A DNA stretch of 64,000 nucleotides from Arbacia lixula (Eukaryota > Echinodermata > Echinoidea > Arbacioida > Arbaciidae). Under the pieces are notes generated by a model, which was not told where the DNA came from, did no database searches, and was given only the letters and a program-made list of their open reading frames with translations. The translations under genes were made by a program, and so were the position numbers. The stretch lies in assembly GCA_963669155.1 (NCBI GenBank), contig OZ022578.1, forward strand, positions 8,989,230-9,053,229, given 5' to 3'. Positions 42,601 through 54,750 of this stretch are shown piece after piece (positions within the stretch are counted from its first letter, which is position 1; each line of letters starts with the position of its first letter).

Positions 42601-45600
42601 ATATGGTACTTACATATAAGACATGTAGGGACAAATAGGTCTGATTTTATGTCCTTTTCTCTCTCCACCTCTCATTCACTCATCTTTTCTCTCAAATCTC
42701 TCTCTCTCTCTCTCTCTTTCGCATTTTCAGTTAGTAATGACATTTCTTCTATTCTTCAGTGATCACAAAAGGGACCAAATACTTGTGTAATACATTTTGA
42801 TTCAACTTCATATCACAATCTCAGTCACCTCTTTAAATGGTAGATTATAGACAACCATGTTTTTTGCCCTTTCATGCCTTTACTCTGTGTGAACACTTGG
42901 AATGCGAAATGACGCTGGTAGTGAAATATTTAAGTAAGTAATGGAGTTTCATACTATGACTGACAGGCTCTATTCATACCAGTGAATATTATCATGATTA
43001 TGGAAGTACAAGCTGATGCTCAGCCGGTCCGTTAGCCAAACGCGCGAGCTGACAAGTTTGGTAATTACCGATGTGTCCCCAGGGCCTTCTTAGTTCGGGC
43101 GCCAAAGGCGCGATATGGGTGTGAGGAGATATATTATTAGTCAAGCGGGAAGCGCAGCGTTGAGCGAAACGGGTCACACTCGAGATTTATCTAATTCTTT
43201 TGTGCATATCTCTCTCTCCCTCCTGGCATGCTCAGTAAATCACCACTTTCAGAATTACCAAAGGTCGACAAATCTCGATGTAGCTAGATGTATGCAGCGG
43301 TGCATGGTATGCAAACGCAAGAAGTCACTCAAGAAGGTAAACATGCACACTCGCAAAGCTCAGACGGCACTCCAAGTATATCGGGCATGGAGTACATCGG
43401 GCAGGAATACTTCAATGTGAGTACACATTTGCAATGTTATTTAATCTGTTATTATTGCAATTAGAAGATTTGGTTAGGGTTGTACATGCACTAGAAGTAT
43501 TGATAACAGAGGAAGTCGTGGTGCACAAATGGCCCTAGCAGCAATAAACATGATAAAAGTAGAAAGTTTGTGAAATAGTCGTTGACATTTAATAACACCA
43601 ATTACATGACTGGCGGTGGTACGTAATTATGTTGTCGGTCGATTCTATATTTGTATCTCGTGAGGAGGGTACCAAAGAAATGCCCCTCCCCTGCATCCTC
43701 CACCACCGCACACTCACATGTATAATGTATGATGTCTTACCGATTGTTCTGGAGAATGTTGAGACAATGGTCCTCTCGATCACGAACGTCTTTCAGCAAA
43801 TCTATCAGCTGAAACGCAAGGTCCATGTAATCTTTCAAGATGTGGAGAATGCGATTCTCGATGAGAAGCTGTGGGAGAGTGGTAGAAACGAAGGTGCGAG
43901 AAACGAAGAGATTGAGAAGAGGGCGGAAATAATACGTACTGTAGAGAACGAGTGATCATGTTGACATGCACAAACACGAAAGCGAAAAGAACATAGTGGG
44001 GTAGAGAGAGGGCGAAAGAAAGAGAGCAAGAAGAAAGGAGATAGTGCTAAGGAGGGGAGGAGGAGGGGTAGAGAGGGGTAGGACTTCATGCAGAGACAAG
44101 ACATATTTCAATAGTATTGTTACTTTGTTTCTTAACTTTCCTTAAATATTGTTCATGAACAAACTAAGCAAAATATGGCTAGACACGTGGAATCAAATAC
44201 AAAACATAAGCAGGGATATTGCCATAGTAATGATAAAAAACCCCGTAGGTTTCATTGATAGCGACAAGATAAAAGAATTATCTTTTCAACTCACATGATC
44301 GTATTGCTTGTCCAGAGAGTCTGAGTTTACCCCATGTTGCAGAAGAAGTCCAACTAGAAGCCGAAAGGTTTCAGTGGGCAAAGTCCTCTGCTTCCAGTAC
44401 GGATAAGAACACATACATGGCTCAGTTTTTTAACATACATACATGAAAGCTCAATGGCACGTTGAGAGCCTCAATTTTTTTAAAAGCACAGATCTAGAAT
44501 TTGTTTTTCATATCTTTTTAAAGCATGGACCTAGATTGACCTCCCATACCTTAACAAAAATTCTTCATTTTGGTATACGAGTGTAAAATATCACTGAACA
44601 GCCAATTGTTGAAAATTTGTCAACTAAAAACGGTGTTTTTTGTACAGGTTACAAAATAAAGAAAGCCAAACATAATGTCATTCTTTTGTATTGATAATTG
44701 ATAAATATTAATAGCACTTCAAGAAATTCAAAGACCTTTGAATAAGCTAATTATTTTTTTTTACAGAAATAGTCCTATTCAAAATGGTGTTTCAGATGTT
44801 ACATTTTCCGTAAACAATCTTACTCCTTATTTAACTCATTATGAATACCATTTCATTACATGCTATTAGTGTTTTAATACATCTACTGATTACTCCTTAT
44901 CATTGCCTAAAAAAGAAAATAACAACACGCTGTTATAGCTATGGTGTTCAACAAATTCTTCATGAAGTTACGAAGTGATCTCATTTTCCGTTAACAATAT
45001 TGTAACGTCTGAAACACTGTTAATTCTGAATTATAAACATATCAATGAGTTGCAGGAGCACTTTAGTATTTTTTTTGAAAGACACTGGAAAGCTTCCCAT
45101 AAGAGCATAAATTAATGCAAATTTGAATCACATATTCCATATTAAAAAAAGTAAAACTTTCCGTTAATAATTGTAACATCCGAAACAAATGTAACGTCCG
45201 AAACAAACAAACAAAAAAATCTCAGCTTAAATCTTAGAGAAGAGTGTACCTAAAGTGAATTAGCTATCATGCTATCAAAGAGTCCTTCTTCTACAACAGA
45301 TAGATAGACAGATTACTCCATTCATTTGAAAGAAATTTCGTTTCAAATTACCACGTCCCCATAAACCATGAAGTCAGACTTGCACTTATTGACAAACAAT
45401 ATTGTTCTTAAACGCTTTCTTTGAAAACTTCAAGATTCTTGCTCTTTACATACAGTGTGTAGCTCAAGACTTCAGCACCATATAATAGAACTGGCAAAAC
45501 AAAGTGTTAAATAAATGGCATTGTGTATCAACAGGTAAATGCAATCTCTTTGCCTTTTATACTAACATACTTCACATTGCCTTTCTAGATTACATGTATG

Positions 45601-47960
45601 TGACCTGTTCAGCAATTGCTTTTTTAAAATTACCATTATAATTAAATGTCACCCCTTCATATTAACAGTCATAAACAACTCCCAATACATCACCCTTATA
45701 AATAAATTCTGTAATTTTTCTAACTTTAACATGGGAGCTCACAATTTCCTTTAGGTGCCAAGTATCACAATAAACTTTCACTGCATTTGGAGCTTTTGCG
45801 AATCTTCAGTGGTGTCTGCCAAAATAAAAGTGTCATCAGCATATAATAAAGAAAATAAATCCTTAATACATTTCAACCTCATCAAAAGGCAACTTATTTC
45901 TTATCAATAGTATTCAAAAACTCCAATCCCTCCACGAGTTTCCAATCACTTGCATATGCTGAATGCATTACTAGTACACGGTCCTGCTGTCACACCTTGG
46001 CGTTTTAGACAGAGTATGCCCGACGTATCAAAATTTCTCTAAAACGTCGGCATACGCTGAACTTTGATTTTTTTTTCTCAACTCTGGGCGTATACTTAGC
46101 GTATTCATAACGAGTTGGACGTATACATAACGTATTAGTAACTTGTATCGAACGCTTCGTTAACTTATAAGTAACGTATTCCAACGAATGCTTAGCGTAT
46201 TGCTGGCGTACACAACTTATGCCCTACGATAGCCTAACTTACGCATAGCGCGCGGCAGCGTATCGCTGACGAACACGTGTCGTAGCCTATAAAAAGGCTG
46301 CCGCTCGACTATTCAAATCATAACCGCACGATACATCACCGTATCAACACCACCGCCATGCCGAAGAAAACTAATACGCCATTATACGGTAGCTGTAAGT
46401 TATGAACACGTTCAGTAAGTTTTGTGGTCGTCCGGAGCACGTCTTCATACGTCTTCATACGTCAATATACGTTGGAGTTAAGTTACACATACGTTAAACG
46501 CACGTTACTCATAGGTTAGAAGTAAGTTTTAGGGTACGTTGGACATTATCTCGACGTACATCGACTTATGAGCAACTTACGAGTAACGTGTGTCAACGTG
46601 TATCAACGATCGCGGAACTTGCCTACAACTTGTGGCTCGCGTATGCGTGACGTATGAGCCATACGCTGGCATACGTCGAAAAATTTTGTGCTTGCACAAA
46701 ATTTTTCGACGACCTCGCCGTATGACGACGTATACCAGCGTGTTTTAGCGTATTCTTAACGTATGCAAAACTTACCCGTAACGTATTCGACGTACGCCAG
46801 CGTATTCGCCAAATTCCTCATACGTCGGGCATACGCTGTCTAAAACGCCAAGGTGTGACAGCGCCTTTAGCTGAACAAGGGGCTGAGCCATGCCAACGCG
46901 AGCGCAATACACTTTTACATGTGTGTACACAAACTCACTCACGCTACACGTACACCTGTACGCGACCGCAGCAACCTTCCGCTAGTATCCCAAACGATCA
47001 TTGCAAGATTCACATACCTGCGCATATCGCTGTGGAGCTGCTTCGTAGATTCACTCAGTGAGCTCAAGATTTCCTAGCACAAATAACTGAGCGCGGAATT
47101 TTTGCTTATGATAAGCAAAAATTCTAAGATTTCTTGCTTATATGTGTTAATGGAATATGGGCGGCCCAGGAGCTTAGGTACCATGTTACACTTTAAGACC
47201 ATGTTACACTTTAAGGTCTTAACAAATGTACTTGAAGCACAGAGTATTGGCGGGTGAGAACTTTGACTGGACATCGGAAAACCGAGTATGGAAATACAAG
47301 GGAACTTGGAAAGAGAAGAAGAGGAGGAAAAGAAGCCGAAGAAGAAGAAGACGAAGGAGAAGAAGAAGAAGAAGAAGAAGAAGAAGAAGAAGAAGAAGAA
47401 GACAAAACAGGCAAAAGCGTACATGTTTAAGTTGGAACAAGAAGAATAAGAGGAGAAACAGAAATAGGAGAGGGAGAATAAACAAAGAAATGGAGGCCGG
47501 GAAAAAATGGAGGTTCTTAAAGTATGCTCTAATACCATAATAAATTGGCGACATTACATTATCAATGGGAATTCGACAGGTTAACCCAAGCAGTTGGCTA
47601 ATAATAAACTACATTTCACCACTTTACATGAAAAGGAGAAATAGAGGGACGATCAAAATAAAAATGACCGAATCAAAGTTCCAGGAGTGGAAATATTTGT
47701 TTACTGTAAGAATCATTAGTAAAGTGTAAGATGATATTGCAGATTGATTTACCTTTAAATTCTGGAATACAGCCACAGTAGGTCGAATAGACTTTTCTGT
47801 TACGTTAAAATCTTGTACAGGAAGAAAAGAAACGAAAATGTGAAAATGAACGATTAGCACTTCACACAACAATCTACATAAAGCAACACAATAAAATTAA
47901 TACTCACAAATCAAGTCGATCTACATGTATGTTTATGCCGTATCTCCTTCATTGTCTCCC

Positions 47961-48005
<45 letters not shown>

Positions 48006-48225
48006 TGTACACACATCCACTTCTCTCTCTCTCTCTCTCTACCTCTCTTTCTCTCTCATTCTACGTGATCACCGCAATGTGTTAATGTTACGTTTACATT
48101 TTATTCCCGGCGGCCACGGCAGAACCGTTTGTCAGAAACGCAACGTGGACTGTTGTCCGCCAAGTTCACGTTTGCATGATTTACGGCCTATAAATGCCTG
48201 TCACCCCCCCCCCCCCCCCCACTTA

Positions 48226-48258
<33 letters not shown>

Positions 48259-50861
48259 CCTCCCCCTTCTCGCCATGCAGCAGTGTTTACACGCCCATCC
48301 CATCTATTCCCCGATTCCTGAAACGAATTAGTTGTCTGTTTGCCATGGCCGCGGTTAGCTTTGAGTAAACCAAGTATGATGAACCAACAAGGGAGGACAC
48401 CTCCGTATTAATTAACATCTGGCTGGCCTTCTAACATGACTGCTGATTTTAGAAGCTCGACATGCCCTTCTCAATTACAGCGTGTGGCTCGTAAGTACAT
48501 TAGAAACAGGGTGTGTATTATGGATGTATTCCCATTAGTGTACCTGTGCTGTCTGTGTCAATGTTTTGCTCCGCATGTTCCTCCTTGTATTTTGTGAAAC
48601 CATTCTTAAACAAGGTCTAATGATTTCATAATTTCATAATTTTCATGAAAATATGTTTGATGTATTCTAATTTGCCATAAAAAAGAAGAAGAAAGAAATG
48701 CATTAACTGACCTTGGAGTTTAAGATGTTTATAGACCACCGTAACGAGGTACAAAATAGCAGTTGGAGCACATTATTAGCCAGTGCTCCTGAAGTATGCT
48801 TGGACAAAATGTAAACCCACCGGAAGGAAAATAATTTATGACTTAAATTGGCTGGTACTCTTTATATTGCAAATCACAACGAATATAAAACGCACCGTTT
48901 TGGACTTAAAACATGTATCTAGATAGTATAGAGCAATACAGTCTACAGCTACCAGCAAAGTTACAATGATTTGGGAACGAGTTGTTCGTTGGAAAACTAA
49001 TTTGCCGGAACCTAGAGGTACATATAATATTAACAGATTTTGTTGTTCACCTGCATGTGAAATGAATTAAGTATATAAACGAGCCATTGCCAGTCCTGAT
49101 TTCAAGAAAGGGTTCATCTGCTTTGCACTGCTTTCTAAGCATGACCAGTTGGCCACAAAGCAAAAACAAATATTCTTCACTTTCTACGCATGGTGATTGT
49201 CATCGATTTTTCATGACGAAAAGATCGATGATAGACAATTGATCCGAAGCGGAATTTGCATATCCACATAAATAGCATAAATATAGTCATCAAATATTAA
49301 ACTATAGTAATTTCTTCCAATATGTGTCATTCAGAGAAGTCCCCTTTACCGCGGTAGATATTAAAGCCCAAATATCTTAAGAACAATATTGCAGATATCA
49401 AAAGTTTTCTTCGCAGCATGTGAATGGGCTTCTCATTCCCTTTTGTCTCTATTCATTTTCTAGTTCTCTGGCCGTCTGCATACTTGTAGCTAGTCGATCA
49501 ATAAATCAAGTCATATTACTCACTTGGCGAGAAGCGAGCACACAAAACTGAAATCGTTTCGTCACTCGTGAGTTGTTGCGCCAGCATCATCAAGTCAAGT
49601 GTCCTAGCATTTGTCCAGTCAAACGCCGTGTTCACTTGTAGGGGCCGCCCAGCTGTTGGATGTGTATGTAGAGTCAATAGAGTACAGACTTCAAAAGCAA
49701 ATAGGACAAACCCGAGCTTTGCTTGCACAATATTAACATTCACACACAATCCATATCTAAATTGAGTCTTTTACCATGCTAAATGAGTAGAGATAGTCGG
49801 CTGATATATTTGTGGAATAGACAACAATTTTGGTTGAATAGTTCTGAAAAGCTCCATCAAGACGGTGATAAAAATGAGCAACTGTTGGGGTGGGGTGGGG
49901 TGGGGACAGGCTGGATGTAATGTGAACGGACCCAAAAAATAGGGCCTACTATAAATAGATCGAGTTGCTCTGTTTTCTTCTCGTAGGAAAGAATCATAGG
50001 CCTATACTGTTTTATATCCATTCAAACACACATGTAGAAAGTTAGAATTTAACAAGTTGAATTGAGAGTTTTCATTGATAAACATCAGATTTGAACTTAA
50101 GCTGATGGGAATCATAATTATTGAGAATGTGATTTAGCACAAGATGGGGTAGATCTATTCGTTCGTCAAGTCGTTCGCAGCATATACGAACAGCTTGGTG
50201 AAACACCCCAGGGCCCAGGGCTCTAGCCTCTACATAAGAAATTCACAAAACAATGAATAACAAAAGGAACGTTTTGGCATTTGGATTTGTTTGTGTTAAT
50301 AAGTTATTAATCAAGATACAAAGATGATTTGTGCCTGGAATTATTCCTTTCTTATAAACTTTGATTAAACAACGTTGATGTAGTCGATTTAACGGTTAGT
50401 AAAACGTTAACACGTTGTCGTTTAGAGCTGGGGAATCGTTAAACTATCGATATACAAATATAGTTAGAGGAAGAGTTGATGTAGATTTTTTTGGCAGAAA
50501 TGGATTAGAATATGTCTAAATCTGATAAAGGTAATGATACCAATCGAAGTTCTGACTTAAATTTGAAAGTTAGTTCTACATCTAGACCCTGTCCAGTCTA
50601 CACCTTACTAATCTAACAAAGTTAACGGTAAGTTAATAGATCTAAGTCAGCCACAATCTACACTACAGTGTGTAGAGTTATGTGAGTCTTACTTTTATTT
50701 TAAAGGCCCTAAAAAGGCTAAAGGCCGAAGGCTAGCCTAAGGCCTAACAAAAATGTTGTAGTGAGTATGTTGTAGTTTGTATATAGATTATTGTTTGAAG
50801 TCAAAATATAGTTTTACTTACCTGAGTGTGGTCTTGATTGTTTGTTTCCTTCCATAAACAT
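39694..50861 (-). CDS. Unrecognised lysine-rich, probably nuclear protein, seven exons
   Basis: I do not recognise the family. Exons on the minus strand: 50822-50861, 49524-49652, 47753-47811, 44295-44387, 43741-43868, 42106-42298 and 39694-41838. All have GT-AG borders and matching phases, giving 2787 nt and 928 residues. Residues 1-160 look helical and globular (FDWTNARTLDLMMLAQQLTS, LRTLPTETFRLLVGLLLQHG-like stretch, then LLIENRILHILKDYMDLAFQ). The last exon, residues 215-928, is disordered and charged, with many K/R clusters (VKKSKKQKKKQGRK, KRRKRRRKPKKTSRKQK) that would serve as nuclear localisation or nucleic-acid-binding signals. Three basic-plus-helix repeats lie at about 462-685. The N-terminal W-x-NAR-helix pattern faintly recalls Myb/SANT-like folds; this is weak. 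Start: ATG 50861 or the in-frame ATG 50855; an acceptor-like CTCCTTTGCAG just upstream implies a 5' UTR exon. Confidence 0.8.
40426..41097 (-). repeat. Three diverged protein repeats within the last exon
   Basis: Unit 1 (about residues 462-497) has KKGRRRSKKSLLSHKLGGLL then EALDKAEENA. Unit 2 (544-607) has RKRAKRRDKKVLTSRKQSDM then DALKKADEKVTTAYDMYHDA. Unit 3 (623-685) has KRRRGEKVIMGRDQSELLDE then ELEKHEETAIKSLDEYEVAM. The shared plan is a K/R cluster, then K-[VL]-[LI]-x3-[KRD]-[QL]-x2-[LM]-x2-[AE]-L-x-K-x-[DE]-E. Units 2 and 3 continue alike for another 30 residues (ID-x-K-x-SA; S-x-A/S). Confidence 0.75.
44387..44393 (-). other. NAGNAG tandem splice acceptor
   Basis: At the start of exon 4 of the lysine-rich protein gene, the minus strand reads TGGAAGCAGAGG. 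Use of AAG or CAG adds or drops one glutamine (LK-Q-RTLP versus LK-RTLP) without frame change. The upstream pyrimidine tract is weak. Confidence 0.5.
44788..45204. repeat. Scattered TGTAACGTCTGAAAC motif, both orientations
   Basis: TGTAACRTCYGAAAC-like motifs lie near 45001, 45172 and 45188, and inverted near 44790. Three are next to TTTCCGTWAAYAAT. It is probably the decayed remains of a local repeat or inverted-end element in intron 3 of the lysine-rich protein gene. Confidence 0.4.
45986..46862. mobile_element. 877-bp fold-back DNA element with promoter-like core
   Basis: The ends are near-perfect inverted repeats of about 43 bp starting GCTGTCACACCTTGGCG. Much of the inside is subterminal repeats of CGTAT/ATACG type. 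A long hairpin at 46674-46711 has 18-bp arms. The core has a TATA box (CTATAAAAAGG near 46287), then an ATG in good context (CACCGCCATGCCGAAGAAAA) at 46358, opening only a 14-codon frame. It lies in intron 3 of the lysine-rich protein gene. It fits a non-autonomous DNA transposon; no transposase is present and the superfamily is not assigned. Confidence 0.85.
47096..47124. repeat. Perfect 14-bp palindrome
   Basis: GAATTTTTGCTTAT, one base, ATAAGCAAAAATTC. A perfect inverted repeat in the same intron as the fold-back element. Confidence 0.8.
47330..47402. repeat. (GAA)n microsatellite
   Basis: An almost pure GAAGAA array in an intron of the minus-strand gene. In that transcript it reads (UUC)n. 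Arg-, Ser- and Leu-rich frames over it are artefacts. Confidence 0.95.
47955..48260. repeat. CA and CT microsatellites with a C-run
   Basis: A CA array at about 47962-48005, CT at 48023-48055, a C-run at 48205-48220 and a second CA array at 48225-48252. All lie within intron 2 of the lysine-rich protein gene. Confidence 0.9.
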
Positions 50862-51493
50862 AAACAAAGCTGCAAAGGAGCAAAACTAAGATACAATTCG
50901 TAAATTGTCAATGCATACGTATACACGGATTATGTACGTGCATTGCATGACTGGCACAATATCACTGCACTTTTCGCGTAGGCCTAGCTACATTAATCAA
51001 TTAACGATTCGATTGCGCGTAGAGGTTAGAACGCGCAGATTATAGCCTACGCGCGTTTTTGCGCTGTGTATGTTACTGGGATTGAAAAATGGATGACGAA
51101 AATAATACAAGGACGATTACAGTAACCCCCCCCCCAAAAAAAAAAAAAAAAAAACAACAACAACAACAACAGAACAACAACAACAAACAAAACTAAAGCA
51201 AAACAAAACAACCCCCTCCCCCCCAAAAAAAAAAAAAAAAAAAAAAATAGTGTTATTTGAAGCAATATTTTGTGAGTTTTTAACTCCATGATATTCTGTA
51301 CTGAAAATATATTTACTTTTCTTACTCTGATTCAAAAGTTTTTTACGTGGATATTATAACGACTTGCAAAATGGCGTATTTTTTGACGATATGCTAAAAT
51401 ATTCGACCCGAGGCCGTACAGTTTTTTTTTTTAATTCAGTCATGTGAGCCAACAATCCGAAGATGAATACTATTTCTAGGAGGTTTGTTTTAA

Positions 51494-52128
51494 AGGGCCC
51501 CTGTCATCAAAATGTATCTTGACTTCTGTTGATGCCACTTAATATGTATATAACAAAATCACTAACTGTTCAATGGAAATATGTGTCCTATATTTTAAAA
51601 TAATTTTTCTGTATTTGTTCTCAGCACTGATAAGCCCTGCCTCCAAAATATCATCCAACTCAAGATTCCCCCTGTGACATCATCAAAGGAAGAAATTAGC
51701 AGGATAATAGACATGATTTATGCACAAACTAAACATGACAATGACTACCTACAAGTCCTTATAATAGCATCACATAGCTCGCACATTTCTGACATAAGGA
51801 AACGATTATTCCCACATGAAAGGTTGTTAGATGGTATTGTGTGAAGACATGTGATGCTCTTGTGGGCAGGTGGAGGTAGTCATTGCAATGTTTAATTTGT
51901 GCATAAATTCTGCTTATTATCCTGCTAATTTCTACCTTTGATGATGTCACAGGGGGAATCGTGAGCTGGAGGATATTGAGGCGGGGCTTATCAGTGGTGA
52001 GAAAGAATAAAGAAAAATTATTTGAAAATATAGGACACATATTTCCATTGAACAGTTAGTAATTGTGTTATGTACACATTATGTTGCATCAACATAATGT
52101 CGACATACATTTTGATGACAGGGGACCT
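51494..52128. mobile_element. TTAA-flanked palindromic element, 635 bp
   Basis: The ends AGGGCCCCTGTCATC and GATGACAGGGGACCT are inverted partners, flanked by TTAA at 51490-51493 and 52129-52132. The arms stay similar for more than 200 bp inward (CAATGGAAATATGTGTCCTA; GTGACATCATCAAAGG versus its inverse). No transposase. Confidence 0.88.
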
Positions 52129-52191
52129 TTAAACGTGGGAGAATCGTAGCTGTTCTTGCGCCCTCTCCTTTGTTCGATCGGCGAGCTTTAA

Positions 52192-52724
52192 AGGTGATAT
52201 TCATAGAAAATCCAAAAATATAAAGATATTCATCTACAGAAAGCTTATAAACCATACAATGAGCTCGGATGACATTCAAACAATATATCACTTTCCAAAA
52301 AGCGAAATTAGGGTGAAAACAATCACCGTATTCTCGGGGACAAATTTGCCCTACTGTCATCCGAAACGTCCTTTAGGTCTGACGTAAGAAAAGGGATGCG
52401 TTATTGTGCATCAAACATGCCAATCCGCAGCTTCTTTTCCGCCAGAAGCATCATGCATTGTTAATGAAACTGTGATGGCAGTTGCTAGTGGATTAACAGG
52501 TGTGATACACAATGGTCATTGTGATGCGCATCCCGGCTGTGACGTACAACGCCACTTTCCCTGAGGCGATTTCGTAGGTCAGGAAGAGAGTCAATTTAGT
52601 AAAATTTGACTTTCATTAAACACAAAACTGAACACTTTCATTGCATGTTAGCTGCATAAATTGCTTTAATAACTCATTCAATTATAAAATAAACTATATT
52701 TATTATTTCCTATGAATATCACCT
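52192..52724. mobile_element. TTAA-flanked inverted-repeat element, 533 bp
   Basis: The ends AGGTGATATTCATAG and CTATGAATATCACCT are perfect inverted partners with TTAA on each side (52188-52191 and 52725-52728). It starts about 60 bp after the previous TTAA element. Non-coding. Confidence 0.85.
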
Positions 52725-53261
52725 TTAAAAAAAAATGTACTTGGGGAGCAGGTGCGTCGGACCCATAGAGCTACATACCATCCTGACTGAAAGCACGAAA
52801 CAATCGTTATTCATGAGCGGCTTCTCGCGCCTTAAAAGCCCTACTCTCACACTCATTAGCAGCTCTACAGTTAGCCTAACAATAGGTAAGCGGATGACAA
52901 AATAGGCCATTGGACTGTAGGGCCTATGTTACTATTAACCCTATTTTATAATTTTATATTGCACTCGTTATTCTATACATTTTTTTTTCGAAAAATATGT
53001 CCATACAAACTGAATGAGATTGTACTTCAATATTAGGAGCAAGTGAGATAAAACTATTCCGCTCCATATTTTCTGTGTTTGGTCATGCATGCGGGATCAT
53101 GGTGGAAACAGAAACTTTGGCGTTTCGGCTCTTGTATATTCTGTTATAGATAGATAGTTATCTACATCAATAGGCCAAATGATTTGAAAAGAAGATACTA
53201 TACTCATGAACCTCGGAGTCTTTTTAGTTTTTTCCGTTTCTCGATATGTTGGCCAAACTTC

Positions 53262-53495
53262 TCTCCCCACAATAATAATTTAAAACAAGTGTGTAGCTGC
53301 ATGACCACGAACCAAGCGCAGTCGGGTGCACTGTGTACCACCTACCCCCTCTCCTCTATACCCACCAACCTTGACTCTGAAAATGATACCCTTCTCTCCC
53401 CATAATAATAATTTCAAACAGATTTGTAGCTGCGTGCATGACCACGAATCAAGCGCAGTCGGGTGCACTACCTTCCCCCTCTCTCCACCACCCTC
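53262..53495. repeat. Tandem duplication of about 130 bp
   Basis: Two units carry CTCTCCCCA, AATAATAATTT, GTAGCTGC, ACCACGAA and AAGCGCAGTCGGGTGCACT in the same order. The first is longer in its C-rich end. Confidence 0.75.
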
Positions 53496-53678
53496 CCCAG
53501 CCCTCGAACAAAACTCTTTAAATAACCTGCTATTGGCTACCGTAGGCGTGGTATGTCAATACTCTCTTAACTCGTCACACGTTTTGATTGTGTACAGTGC
53601 ACTCATAATCCAACCGATGTTTTACATGATGTGACATTAAGCCTCAATAAAAATGACTTACTTGGCTACACCAGGGAT

Positions 53679-54750
53679 GTGTTATGAAAGGATATGAAGC
53701 AACTTTCTTTCTTTGAACCCATGCGTGGCACAGCCGAAAAAAATGTGTAGTCTCAGCGTGTGCTTTTCAGTTGTTTTAACAATGACGAACATGATTGCGT
53801 ACCAACGGTTTCTCAGAGAGAACAAAATAAAAGTAGAGTCTTATTTGTCCAGTTCTGTTCGATTGCATCAATACTTTCGTGAGGAAAAGAGATATCAGCG
53901 AACAGATATAAACATTTTTTTCTAATAAAATATCTCAGCTGCACGCAAATGCACGCAAACTCTATTAATGAAAATGCACAGCTTAAGATATAATTTTGAT
54001 AATGTTTGAATCCCACATTTCCAGAAAAATCCGGAAAGTGAAGAAATTTGTCAATTGTGTAAATAAAAATATTATCTTATCTCTCCGTTTGTGCGTCATT
54101 CCACAATTATTTAGAAGAAAACCGAGTGCAGGATCAATAGTGGTGTTGCCCTTAACTTTCTTGAAAATTGCAAAAAAAAAAAATGTGATAAGAAACACAG
54201 CTTTGAGAGACTAAACTGGGAATTAAAGATATTTCTTTCCAGATTGACAGTGCAGCTAAATGTCGGTGCTGCGCATGGGACATCAAAACATTGTAGTAAT
54301 TGTGGAATGCTTTTGACATTCATTAGCACGCTTTAGTATCCATACACATGTTTGAATATATTATTCTCGAGTTGTTTCTCCTTCCTAACACATCCCTGAC
54401 TACACCATCCATCATGTCAGTGTCAGTTGGTTTACAAATTCGGAAACGTTTCGTCTCTTCAGAAATGCTTCCTACTATGTTCTTAAACAAATTTGGAAGC
54501 TAGTATGTTTATTTTTTTATTAGGAATTTGAATGAGGTATTGATGATTGTTAGCAAATATCAGTCTAACTTTTGCACTAAACTTTTTGTGATCTGGATGG
54601 TGTTTCACCAAGTTGTTCGTAAGCTTCGAACAACTTTACGCACACTAGAGACCAGTTTTGTTCTTTTCCTAAATTAGATTTTTAATTATTTTGATTCCCA
54701 TTAGGTCAAGTTGCAATCTGATCTTTGTAAATAAAAATTATCGTTGCTTG
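53679..54750 (+). repeat. 1.07-kb direct repeat, copy 1
   Basis: Closely similar to 61094-62170 in the same orientation, with small indels. It starts GTGTTATGRAAGGATAT and includes the left end of the element at 54597. It contains no intact gene. It lies just upstream of the first fucosyltransferase-like exon. Confidence 0.85.

Noticed and set aside
47074-47554. Arg-, Ser-, Phe- and Leu-rich frames
   Set aside because: Produced by the (GAA)n array; no splice or homology support.
39694-50861. Identification of the lysine-rich protein as shugoshin
   Set aside because: It has an N-terminal helical segment and a C-terminal RRSRR, but lacks the clear shugoshin C-box and the usual N-terminal coiled-coil pattern. 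Not enough to name it.
39694-50861. Ankyrin repeat in exon 4 (LLVGLLLQHGVNS)
   Set aside because: The LLLQHG stretch resembles one ankyrin helix, but no TPLH-type motif or second repeat follows.
53679-54335. Short frames shared by the two 1.07-kb repeats as a gene
   Set aside because: The frames are short, differ between copies and show no known domain.
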